From Gammaproteobacteria bacterium (GTDB lineage Bacteria; Pseudomonadota; Gammaproteobacteria; Burkholderiales; Thiobacillaceae): a stretch of DNA of 5,517 bases. This document shows positions 1-5,166 of this stretch, piece by piece. The notes under the pieces were generated by a model, which saw nothing but the letters and a program-made list of their open reading frames with translations, did not search any database and was not told where the DNA came from. Within the stretch, counting starts at the first letter, position 1. Each line of letters starts with the position of its first letter. The position numbers were made by a program, and so were the translations under genes. The stretch spans positions 1-5,517 of the forward strand of contig JAHJNP010000325.1 of NCBI GenBank assembly GCA_018820745.1, given 5' to 3'.

Positions 1-1
1 C

Positions 2-1081
2 GGTGGCGCCGAAATCGGCCAGGCAGATGGCGTTCCAGGTGGCTTTCTCGGTGGGCTCGCGGCCGTCGAGCACGGCGCGGATGTTGTGCGCGGTGGCGGT
101 GACCATGGATTCGATCATGTAGCCGGTCTTCGGCGTGCCGGTCGGCACCGGCGTGACCTCGACCGGCGGGATGGCGACGCAGACGCCCACCGCATAGACA
201 TTGGGGAATTTCGGGTTGCGCTGGAAGGCGTCGATGGTGACGAAGCCGCGCGGATTGACCAGTCCCTCGACGCCGAACACCGCGTCGATGCCCTTGAAGG
301 CGGGCAGCATCATCGAGTAGGCAAACGGCAGCTCGTGCTCCTGGATGACCTCGCCGCGGTCATTGTGTTCGGCGACAAACATCTTGCCGGCCTCGACCTT
401 GGTGACTTTTGCGTTGCAGATCCACTTGATGTGGCGGTCGCGCATCGCGGATTCCAGCATGCCTTTCGAATCGCCGACGCCGCCGAGGCCCAGATGGCCG
501 ATATAAGGCTCGGCCGTCACGTAGGTCATCGGCACGCGGTCGCGGATTTTGCGCCTTTTCAGATCGGTGTCCATGATCATGGCGAACTCGTAGGCCGGTC
601 CGTAGCAGGACGCTCCCTGCACTGCGCCCACCACAATGGGGCCCGGGTTTTTCACGAAGTCCTCCCACGCGCGGCCCGCGGCCACCGCGTGTTCGACCAC
701 GCAGACCGACTGGGTATGGCCTTCCGGTCCCAAGCCTGGTACTTCATCGAACGCCAGTTTGGGGCCGGTCGCGATGATCAAAAAGTCATAGTCCACGATC
801 TGGCCGTCGGTCAGTTCGATCTGGTTGCGATCCGGATGCACACGCGCCGCACCCACCGCGATGAAGTCGATGTTCTTCTTGTTCAGATACGGCGCGGCCG
901 GAATGGTGATGTCGTCACGGGTGCGCCAGTTGACCCCCACCCAGGGATTGGAGGGGGTGAACTGAAAATACGGCAGGTTGGAAATCACGGTGATGCGGTC
1001 TTCGCTCCGTGCCTCTTCGCGCATTTCATACGCCATGGTCATTCCGCCGATGCCGGCGCCCATAATCACGATGTGTGCCAT
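2..1081 (-). CDS. sqr: Sulfide:quinone oxidoreductase, FAD-dependent (3' end cut by window)
   Basis: Oxidises sulfide to sulfane sulfur/polysulfide and passes electrons through FAD to the quinone pool; the family is peripherally membrane-bound. The frame stays open to the window edge: 360 residues are visible, and about 70 are probably missing against a usual length near 430. The N-terminus has the Rossmann FAD motif GAGIGG (residues 8-13). An ATGP segment (104-107) and VYAVGV (295-300) are further flavin-fold elements. C127 (in SVCVVEH), C159 (in GASCYGP) and C353 (in AICLADFG) correspond to the redox cysteines recalled as C128, C160 and C356 in the Acidithiobacillus ferrooxidans enzyme, so the catalytic set looks complete. 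I leave the SQR subtype open. The ATG at 1081 is preceded by AAGGAG (1091-1096) at 9 nt spacing. It lies 40 nt after the 67-residue gene and is probably cotranscribed with it. A flavocytochrome c-type paralogue is less likely because there is no signal peptide. Confidence 0.9.
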   Translation of the reverse strand, partial: MAHIVIMGAGIGGMTMAYEMREEARSEDRITVISNLPYFQFTPSNPWVGVNWRTRDDITIPAAPYLNKKNIDFIAVGAARVHPDRNQIELTDGQIVDYDFLIIATGPKLAFDEVPGLGPEGHTQSVCVVEHAVAAGRAWEDFVKNPGPIVVGAVQGASCYGPAYEFAMIMDTDLKRRKIRDRVPMTYVTAEPYIGHLGLGGVGDSKGMLESAMRDRHIKWICNAKVTKVEAGKMFVAEHNDRGEVIQEHELPFAYSMMLPAFKGIDAVFGVEGLVNPRGFVTIDAFQRNPKFPNVYAVGVCVAIPPVEVTPVPTGTPKTGYMIESMVTATAHNIRAVLDGREPTEKATWNAICLADFGAT

Positions 1082-1090
1082 TTGTTGTCG

Positions 1091-1096
1091 CTCCTT
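1091..1096 (-). promoter_or_regulatory. Ribosome binding site of sqr
   Basis: On the minus strand this reads AAGGAG, 9 nt before the ATG at 1081. It fixes the sqr start, which also matches the expected position of the N-terminal FAD-binding strand (MAHIVIMGAGIGG). Confidence 0.7.
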
Positions 1097-1121
1097 GTGC
1101 TGTGTCGGGGGGGCGTGGGGA

Positions 1122-1325
1122 TCACCACTGGAAGATGCGGCCCATGGCGTCCAGGCCCTCTTCAACGATCTGCCGCAGATCCTCCGGGCAGTCCTCGCGC
1201 TCCAAGACGAAGGTGGTGTAGGCGGACAGGCTCTTCAGGGCACAGGCGATCTTGGCCACCTCGTCGACCATCTCCGGGGCGAGGTTCACGCCGGGTTGCA
1301 GCTTCCAGTTCTTGTTTTCAGACAT
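1122..1325 (-). CDS. Small hypothetical protein (67 aa), first gene of the sqr transcript
   Basis: I do not recognise this family. The protein is small and soluble-looking, with no signal peptide or membrane segment. After a short polar start (MSENKNWKLQPGVNL) it is mostly predicted-helical, with alternating hydrophobic and acidic residues. It contains two cysteines, C28 (in KIACALK) and C46 (in REDCPEDL), and ends in an aromatic/hydrophobic tail (RIFQW). I chose the ATG at 1325 because GGAG (1332-1335) precedes it by 6 nt. A second in-frame ATG at 1337 would add four residues but has no Shine-Dalgarno sequence and lies only about 20 nt from the predicted transcription start. It is the first gene behind the sigma-54 promoter and precedes sqr by 40 nt, so it is probably coinduced by sulfide. 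A role as SQR partner or sulfur-handling protein is only a guess from position and the two cysteines. Confidence 0.75.
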   Translation of the reverse strand: MSENKNWKLQPGVNLAPEMVDEVAKIACALKSLSAYTTFVLEREDCPEDLRQIVEEGLDAMGRIFQW

Positions 1326-1331
1326 GTTGAT

Positions 1332-1335
1332 CTCC
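1332..1335 (-). promoter_or_regulatory. Ribosome binding site deciding the start of the 67-aa gene
   Basis: GGAG on the minus strand, 6 nt before the ATG at 1325. The upstream in-frame ATG at 1337 overlaps this site (ATGGAG) and has no purine-rich motif of its own, so the shorter reading is preferred. Confidence 0.65.
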
Positions 1336-1366
1336 ATCTTGTTGCGGGGATATGCACCGTGACTGT

Positions 1367-1384
1367 ATGCAACAGGCGTGCCAA
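1367..1384 (-). promoter_or_regulatory. Sigma-54 (RpoN) -24/-12 promoter of the 67-aa gene and sqr
   Basis: The minus strand reads TTGGCACGCCTGTTGCAT. This fits the RpoN consensus (TGGCAC, 5 nt, TTGCA) at every conserved position: GG at 1382/1381 and GC at 1370/1369, twelve bases apart as required. The predicted +1 is near 1357, giving a leader of about 31 nt before the ATG at 1325, with a good ribosome site in it. The gene transcribed in the opposite direction encodes a sigma-54 activator, which agrees with this reading. I see no competing sigma-70 promoter as good as this one facing sqr. Confidence 0.88.
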
Positions 1385-1424
1385 CCGGTAAGGCCTTGTG
1401 ATCATTGGGTGCCAGGCCATTCGA

Positions 1425-1430
1425 TAGAAT
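1425..1430 (+). promoter_or_regulatory. Possible -10 element for the activator gene (weak)
   Basis: TAGAAT matches the sigma-70 -10 consensus at five of six positions and points toward the activator gene. At 17 bp spacing the -35 position (1402-1407, TCATTG) is poor. If it is used, transcription would start near 1437 and the twin palindrome would lie inside the leader. Support is weak; an alternative start within the AT-rich operator spacer is equally possible. Confidence 0.25.
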
Positions 1431-1454
1431 CGCCCCAGCGCCGACATGGCATTT

Positions 1455-1487
1455 TTGTCATGACGCTATTACTATTCGTCATGACAA
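1455..1487. promoter_or_regulatory. Twin-palindrome upstream activating sequence (enhancer) for the sigma-54 activator
   Basis: TTGTCATGAC (1455-1464), a 13-nt AT-rich spacer, then GTCATGACAA (1478-1487): a perfect 10-bp inverted repeat. Each arm also contains the self-complementary octamer GTCATGAC. The octamer centres (1460.5 and 1481.5) are 21 bp apart, two helical turns, so two dimers would sit on the same DNA face. The element is centred about 114 bp upstream of the predicted +1 of the sqr transcript, in the usual enhancer range for sigma-54 activators. It ends 5 bp before the ribosome site of the activator gene, so it could also mediate autoregulation. That this activator binds here is an inference from geometry and adjacency. 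Confidence 0.8.
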
Positions 1488-1491
1488 GAAC

Positions 1492-1496
1492 GGAGG
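1492..1496 (+). promoter_or_regulatory. Ribosome binding site of the sigma-54 activator gene
   Basis: GGAGG, 5 nt before the ATG at 1502. It decides between this start and in-frame upstream ATGs. The ATG at 1481 lies within the operator and has no ribosome site, and the one at 1352 would read through the divergent promoter. Confidence 0.75.
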
Positions 1497-1501
1497 CCGC
1501 C

Positions 1502-2791
1502 ATGCCATCCATTGAACTGCAGGACCTCATCGACGCCAACGACCAGCCTTTTGTGGTGATCGATCGCGAATACCGCATCGTCGCAGCCAACCAGCGCTAC
1601 ACCGACGCTTATGGCATCGCACCCGACGCCATCGTCGGCCAGTACTGCCATGCCGTGTCGCACCACTCGGCGCGTCCCTGCCACGAAAACGGCGAGCAAT
1701 GCCCGCACCAGGCCCTGTTCGAGCACGGCGAGGCGGTCGAGGTGCTGCACACGCATTTTCATGCCGACGACCAGCCCGAACGCACCCGCATCCGTGGGCA
1801 CGCGCTGCGCGGCGAGAACGGCGAGCGCTACCTGGGCGAACAGCTTTACCCGCTTGAAGCCGGCATAGGCACGGATTGCGACGCCATGCAGATGGTGGGG
1901 CAATCCCCGGCGTTTCTGGCCTGCGTCGACAATCTCGCGCGGGTGGCCGACTGCGAGGCGTCGATTCTGCTGTTCGGCGAGTCCGGCGTCGGCAAGGAGC
2001 TCGCCGCACGGTTCATTCACGCCCGTTCGACGCGGGCCGGCGGCGCCTTCATCGTGATCAACTGCGCCGCAGTGCCGGAAACCCTGTTCGAGAGCGAGTT
2101 GTTCGGCCACGAGCGCGGTGCGTTCTCGGGTAGCAGCGGCCTGAAGAAGGGACTGTTCGAACTGGCGGACGGCGGCACGCTGTTTCTGGACGAGGTCGCG
2201 GAAATCCCGCTGGGTTTGCAGGCCAAGCTGCTGCGCGTGCTGGAAAGCGGCGAATTCCGGCGCGTGGGCGGCACCCACACGCTGAAGGCCGACGTGCGGC
2301 TGGTATCGGCCACCAATCGCCGGCTGCTGGACGAGGTGGACGAGAAACGGTTCAGGCTCGATTTGTATTACCGGCTGGCAGGCATCGACGTCGACCTGCC
2401 GCCGCTGCGCGAGCGACGCGAAGACATCCCTGGGCTGGTGGCGTTCCTGCTCAAGCGCCTCGCTGGCATGCGTCGCGCCTGCCGGCTGGATGCGACCGCG
2501 CTGGCCGCGCTGCAGGCGTATGAGTTTCCGGGCAATGTGCGCGAACTACGCAATCTGCTGCAGCGTGCGGTGCTGACTTGCCGCGACGGCGTGATCCGCG
2601 CCACCGACCTGCATCTGCCCACCGTATCGGCGCCGACGTTGCCGGGTACCCAGCCGCTGGCCGAGGTCGAGCGCACCCACATCCGCGCCCTGCTCGTCGC
2701 GCACGCCGGCCATCGCAACCGGGTGGCGACCGCGCTCGGCATCACCGAGCGCACGCTTTATCGAAAGCTCAAGCGCTACGGTCTGAGCTAG
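1502..2791 (+). CDS. fisR: FisR-like sigma-54-dependent transcriptional activator with cysteine-bearing PAS-like sensor domain
   Basis: 429-residue activator of RpoN polymerase, in three parts. The sensor (about 1-118) is PAS-like (FVVIDREYRIVAANQRY, 17-33) and carries C49, C60 and C67, the 11- and 7-residue spacing recalled for FisR C53/C64/C71, which senses sulfane sulfur. The AAA+ domain (about 131-352) has Walker A GESGVGKE (159-166), a divergent GAFTGA loop GAFSGS (206-211), Walker B TLFLDEV (226-232), arginine-finger candidates R285 and R291, and FPGNVREL (342-349). The C-terminus (386-429) is a Fis-type HTH ending in LGITERTLYRKLKRYGLS. There is no receiver-domain phosphorylation site, so control is probably by the sensor domain and not by a histidine kinase. 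It is divergent from sqr, with a twin operator and a sigma-54 promoter between them, so sulfide-induced activation of sqr is likely. The start at 1502 is set by GGAGG. Family call is firm; fisR orthology is inferred from spacing and context. Confidence 0.88.
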   Translation: MPSIELQDLIDANDQPFVVIDREYRIVAANQRYTDAYGIAPDAIVGQYCHAVSHHSARPCHENGEQCPHQALFEHGEAVEVLHTHFHADDQPERTRIRGHALRGENGERYLGEQLYPLEAGIGTDCDAMQMVGQSPAFLACVDNLARVADCEASILLFGESGVGKELAARFIHARSTRAGGAFIVINCAAVPETLFESELFGHERGAFSGSSGLKKGLFELADGGTLFLDEVAEIPLGLQAKLLRVLESGEFRRVGGTHTLKADVRLVSATNRRLLDEVDEKRFRLDLYYRLAGIDVDLPPLRERREDIPGLVAFLLKRLAGMRRACRLDATALAALQAYEFPGNVRELRNLLQRAVLTCRDGVIRATDLHLPTVSAPTLPGTQPLAEVERTHIRALLVAHAGHRNRVATALGITERTLYRKLKRYGLS

Positions 2792-2806
2792 GAGCCTGCC
2801 CGGCTC
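2792..2806. terminator. Short hairpin between convergent genes (possible terminator)
   Basis: GAGCC, a 5-nt loop, GGCTC, lying in the 13-bp gap between the activator stop and the trpE stop and overlapping the end of trpE. The stem is GC-rich but only 5 bp, and no T-run follows on either strand, so it is not a convincing intrinsic terminator. A longer alternative pairs CTGAGC (2783-2788) with GCTCAG (2803-2808). Confidence 0.25.
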
Positions 2807-4298
2807 AGTCGATCAAGGTACCGAATCGCGCCTGCGCCAGTTCGGCGGCGCGAACGACCGCACGCGCCTTGTTCAGCGTTTCCAGCCATTCGTTGTCGGG
2901 CACCGAATCGGCAACAATGCCGGCGCCCGCCTGCGCGTACAGCATGCCGTCCTTGACCACCGCGGTGCGGATGGCGATCGCCAGGTCCATGTCGCCGTTG
3001 AAGCCGAGATAGCCGACCGCGCCGGCGTAGATGCCGCGCTTGCTGGGCTCGAGTTCGTCGATGATTTCCATCGCGCGCACCTTCGGCGCGCCCGACACGG
3101 TGCCGGCGGGGAAGCTGGCGCGCAGCACGTCGAGCGCGGACAGCCCCGGCTTCAGCTTGCCCTCGACGTTGGAAACGATGTGCATCACGTGCGAGTAGCG
3201 CTCGATCTGCATGTGCTCGGTGACCTTGACGCTGCCGGTCACCGCAACGCGCCCGGTGTCGTTGCGCCCCAGGTCCAGCAGTTGCAGGTGCTCGGCGCAT
3301 TCCTTGTGATCGGCCAGCAGCTCCTCGGCCAGACGCTGATCGTCCTCGCGCGTGAGCCCGCGCGGGCGTGTGCCGGCAATCGGACGCAGGGTGACGCTGT
3401 CGCCTTCCAGGCGCACCAGGATTTCGGGCGAGGAGCCGACCACATGGAAGCCGCCGAAATCGTAATAGAACATGTAGGGCGACGGATTGAGGCCACGCAG
3501 CGCGCGGTACAGCGACAGCGGCGAGGCATTGAACGGGCGCGACATGCGCTGGGAGAGCACCACCTGCATGACATCGCCGGCCGCAATGTAGTCCTTGGCC
3601 TTTTGCACCGCCGCCTTGAATTCGGCCTCGCCAAATTCGGACTGCGGCTCGCTTGCCGCCATCACCGGCTCGGCCGGCAGATGCACCGGCGCGTGCAGCT
3701 GCTCGGCCAGTTCGGCGAGGCGCAGGTGGCCCTGCGCGTAGGCATCCGGCTGCATCGGGTCGGCGTGGGTGATGAGGTAGAGCTTGCCGGCGAGGTTGTC
3801 GAACACCGCCAGTTCCTCGGTCAGCATCAGCAGGATGTCGGGCGTGTGCAGCACATCGTCCTTGCGCGGCTGATTTTTCTTGAACTCCGGCGCCAGCCGC
3901 TTCTCGATGTAGCGGATAGTGTCGTAGCCGAAGTAGCCCGCCAGCCCGCCGGTGAAGCGCGGCAAGCCCGCCACCGGCGCGGCCTTGAAGCGTGCCTGAA
4001 AGGCGGCGATGAAGGCCAGCGGATCAGGCAGGCTGTGCTCCTCGACTACCTGGCCGTCGGTCTCCACCGTCAGCAGGTGCGCGCGCACGCGGATGACGGT
4101 GCGCGCAGGAAGTCCGATGAAGGAATAGCGTCCAAAGCGCTCGCCGCCTACCACCGATTCGAGGAGGTAGGTATAGGGCGCGTTGGCCAGCTTGAGGTAC
4201 ACCGACAGCGGCGTTTCCAGGTCGCCGGGCAGTTCGCGCACCAGCGGGATGCGGTTGTAGCCTTGGCGGACGAGATCGAAGAAGTCTTGTTCAGTCAT
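2805..4298 (-). CDS. trpE: Anthranilate synthase component I
   Basis: Converts chorismate plus amino-group nitrogen (from glutamine via TrpG, or ammonia) to anthranilate and pyruvate, the first committed step of tryptophan synthesis in the cytoplasm. At 497 residues it is a normal full-length TrpE. The N-terminal domain holds the tryptophan feedback-site motif LLES (45-48), followed by [12 protein letters not shown] (51-62). The C-terminal chorismate-binding domain shows [34 protein letters not shown] and [18 protein letters not shown], then [11 protein letters not shown] and [10 protein letters not shown]. Para-aminobenzoate synthase (PabB) is less likely given the LLES motif and the rpe-gph neighbours. 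The ATG at 4298 has only a weak ribosome site (GGTGA). It follows gph by 109 nt of repeat-bearing DNA. No trpG follows: the gene ends 13 bp from the convergent activator gene. Confidence 0.95.
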   Translation of the reverse strand: MTEQDFFDLVRQGYNRIPLVRELPGDLETPLSVYLKLANAPYTYLLESVVGGERFGRYSFIGLPARTVIRVRAHLLTVETDGQVVEEHSLPDPLAFIAAFQARFKAAPVAGLPRFTGGLAGYFGYDTIRYIEKRLAPEFKKNQPRKDDVLHTPDILLMLTEELAVFDNLAGKLYLITHADPMQPDAYAQGHLRLAELAEQLHAPVHLPAEPVMAASEPQSEFGEAEFKAAVQKAKDYIAAGDVMQVVLSQRMSRPFNASPLSLYRALRGLNPSPYMFYYDFGGFHVVGSSPEILVRLEGDSVTLRPIAGTRPRGLTREDDQRLAEELLADHKECAEHLQLLDLGRNDTGRVAVTGSVKVTEHMQIERYSHVMHIVSNVEGKLKPGLSALDVLRASFPAGTVSGAPKVRAMEIIDELEPSKRGIYAGAVGYLGFNGDMDLAIAIRTAVVKDGMLYAQAGAGIVADSVPDNEWLETLNKARAVVRAAELAQARFGTLID

Positions 4299-4303
4299 TT
4301 TTT

Positions 4304-4410
4304 CACCACAGAGACACAGAGGGCACAGAGAAAGTCAGCATCAACAATCGGCGGTTTTCACCATCGATCATGCATCGAAAATCTCTGTGTCTCTGTGCCT
4401 CTGTGGTTCA
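4304..4410. repeat. Inverted-repeat intergenic element with CACAGAG units (8-bp period)
   Basis: The left arm (4304-4332) has CACAGAG at 4307, 4315 and 4324. The right arm (4382-4410) has the complement CTCTGTG at 4383, 4391 and 4399. The arms are imperfect inverted copies that differ by two substitutions and one base of length. They enclose about 49 bp of non-repetitive DNA, which contains a small hairpin (TCGAT/ATCGA, 4364-4378). The element fills the gph-trpE spacer; its right edge coincides with the gph stop codon and its left edge is 5 bp from the trpE ATG. From memory, similar CACAGAG-type repeats are common between genes in proteobacteria and give rise to spurious peptides such as HRGTETQR. 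Transcript pairing of the arms could form a long hairpin inside the operon. Confidence 0.75.
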
Positions 4411-5088
4411 TGCTTTTCGTACCATCTTCGCCGCTTCGACCAGGCCCGGCACCACCGCGTCGAGGTCGAGCTCGGCGACCGGGCGGCCGCGGTTGTAGCC
4501 GTAGGGCACGCAGAACACCGGGCAGCCGGCGGCGCGCGCGGCCTGGGTGTCGTTGAGCGAATCGCCGATCAGCAGCAGTTCGGCGGGCTTCACCTTGAAC
4601 ACCTCGCAAGCGTGCAGCAGCGGCAGCGGGTCGGGCTTGCGGCGGGGCAGCGTGTCGCCGGACAGGATCAGCTCGAAGTAATCGAACAGGCCGGTGTCCT
4701 TCAACAACGGGTGGGTGAACTGCTCGGCCTTGTTGGTGATGCAGGCGATATGCACGCCCATCGCCTTGAAGGCGTCGAGGCCTTCGACCACGCCATCGAA
4801 AGGGCGCGAATGCAGCGACACGTGTTCGCCGTAATGCTTCTGGTACAGGGCAATGACCTGCTCGAACAGCGCCGCATCGGGCTCGGCATCCATCTCGCCG
4901 GTGAGCACGCGCTTGACCAGCCGCGACACGCCGTTGCCGATGTAGGTGGAAATTGTTTCCAGCGACGGACAGGGGCGGCCGAGGTCGGCCATCATCAGTT
5001 CGGCGGCGTGCGCCAGGTCCGGCGCAGTGTTGAGCAGGGTGCCGTCGAGATCGATGACGACGGCTTTGATGGGAATTGGGAAATTCAT
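4408..5088 (-). CDS. gph: Phosphoglycolate phosphatase, HAD superfamily
   Basis: Hydrolyses 2-phosphoglycolate to glycolate and phosphate. In Rubisco-using bacteria this salvages the oxygenation product; elsewhere it clears products of DNA repair. The 226 residues match the family length. HAD motif I is DLDGTL with nucleophile D13 and acid/base D15. Motif II is ITNK with T118, motif III is RRKPDP with K151, and motif IV is GDSLND with D176 and D180. The helical cap between motifs I and II (about 22-100) is the Gph type. I chose the ATG at 5088 over a TTG at 5103; neither has a strong ribosome site, and the shorter form begins with the usual few residues before the first strand. The position between rpe and trpE is the classic arrangement and supports gph over other HAD phosphatases. 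The stop codon merges with the right arm of the CACAGAG repeat. Confidence 0.92.
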   Translation of the reverse strand: MNFPIPIKAVVIDLDGTLLNTAPDLAHAAELMMADLGRPCPSLETISTYIGNGVSRLVKRVLTGEMDAEPDAALFEQVIALYQKHYGEHVSLHSRPFDGVVEGLDAFKAMGVHIACITNKAEQFTHPLLKDTGLFDYFELILSGDTLPRRKPDPLPLLHACEVFKVKPAELLLIGDSLNDTQAARAAGCPVFCVPYGYNRGRPVAELDLDAVVPGLVEAAKMVRKA

Positions 5089-5100
5089 GGGATAAAGAGG

Positions 5101-5157
5101 CAAGTTTCAAGATTCAAGATGCAAGAGAACGCCTTGTCTCTTGCACCTTGCCCCTTG
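5101..5157. repeat. Symmetric heptad inverted array: four CAAGNNN facing four CTTGNNN
   Basis: CAAG occurs at 5101, 5108, 5115 and 5122. CTTG occurs at 5133, 5140, 5147 and 5154. The period is exactly 7 bp in both halves, and the array is symmetric about 5129. The three bases between tetramers are mostly not complementary across the dyad. A shifted register gives a perfect 8-bp hairpin, GCAAGAGA (5121-5128) with TCTCTTGC (5137-5144) and an 8-nt loop. The element occupies nearly all of the 78-nt rpe-gph spacer. It resembles dispersed intergenic repeats of the CTTGAATCTTG type that I recall from other bacterial genomes. No T-run follows, so it is not a standard terminator. Confidence 0.75.
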
Positions 5158-5166
5158 TATCTGTTG

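Noticed and set aside
86..1330. Long plus-strand open frame of 414 codons opposite sqr
   Set aside because: It is antisense to a clearly homologous SQR with intact motifs. Its composition is typical of a GC-rich complementary frame (rich in Arg, His, Asp, Gly), and it has no recognisable domain.
1446..1463. TGGCATTTTTGTCA as a second sigma-54 promoter facing the activator gene
   Set aside because: The -24 half is passable, but the GC dinucleotide at -12 is missing and the sequence overlaps the operator.
1352..1501. A 50-codon N-terminal extension of the sigma-54 activator
   Set aside because: It would run through the divergent promoter and the twin operator and lacks a ribosome site. The ATG at 1502 has GGAGG at good spacing and begins the sensor domain where expected.
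3180..4556. Long plus-strand open frame of 458 codons opposite trpE and the end of gph
   Set aside because: It lies opposite conserved TrpE sequence, reads through the CACAGAG repeat and into the antisense of gph, and has no family resemblance.
4358..5110. Minus-strand open frame of 250 codons overlapping gph
   Set aside because: Wrong frame of gph, with Arg/Ala-rich shadow composition. Its HRGTETQR ending is the usual spurious translation of the CACAGAG repeat.
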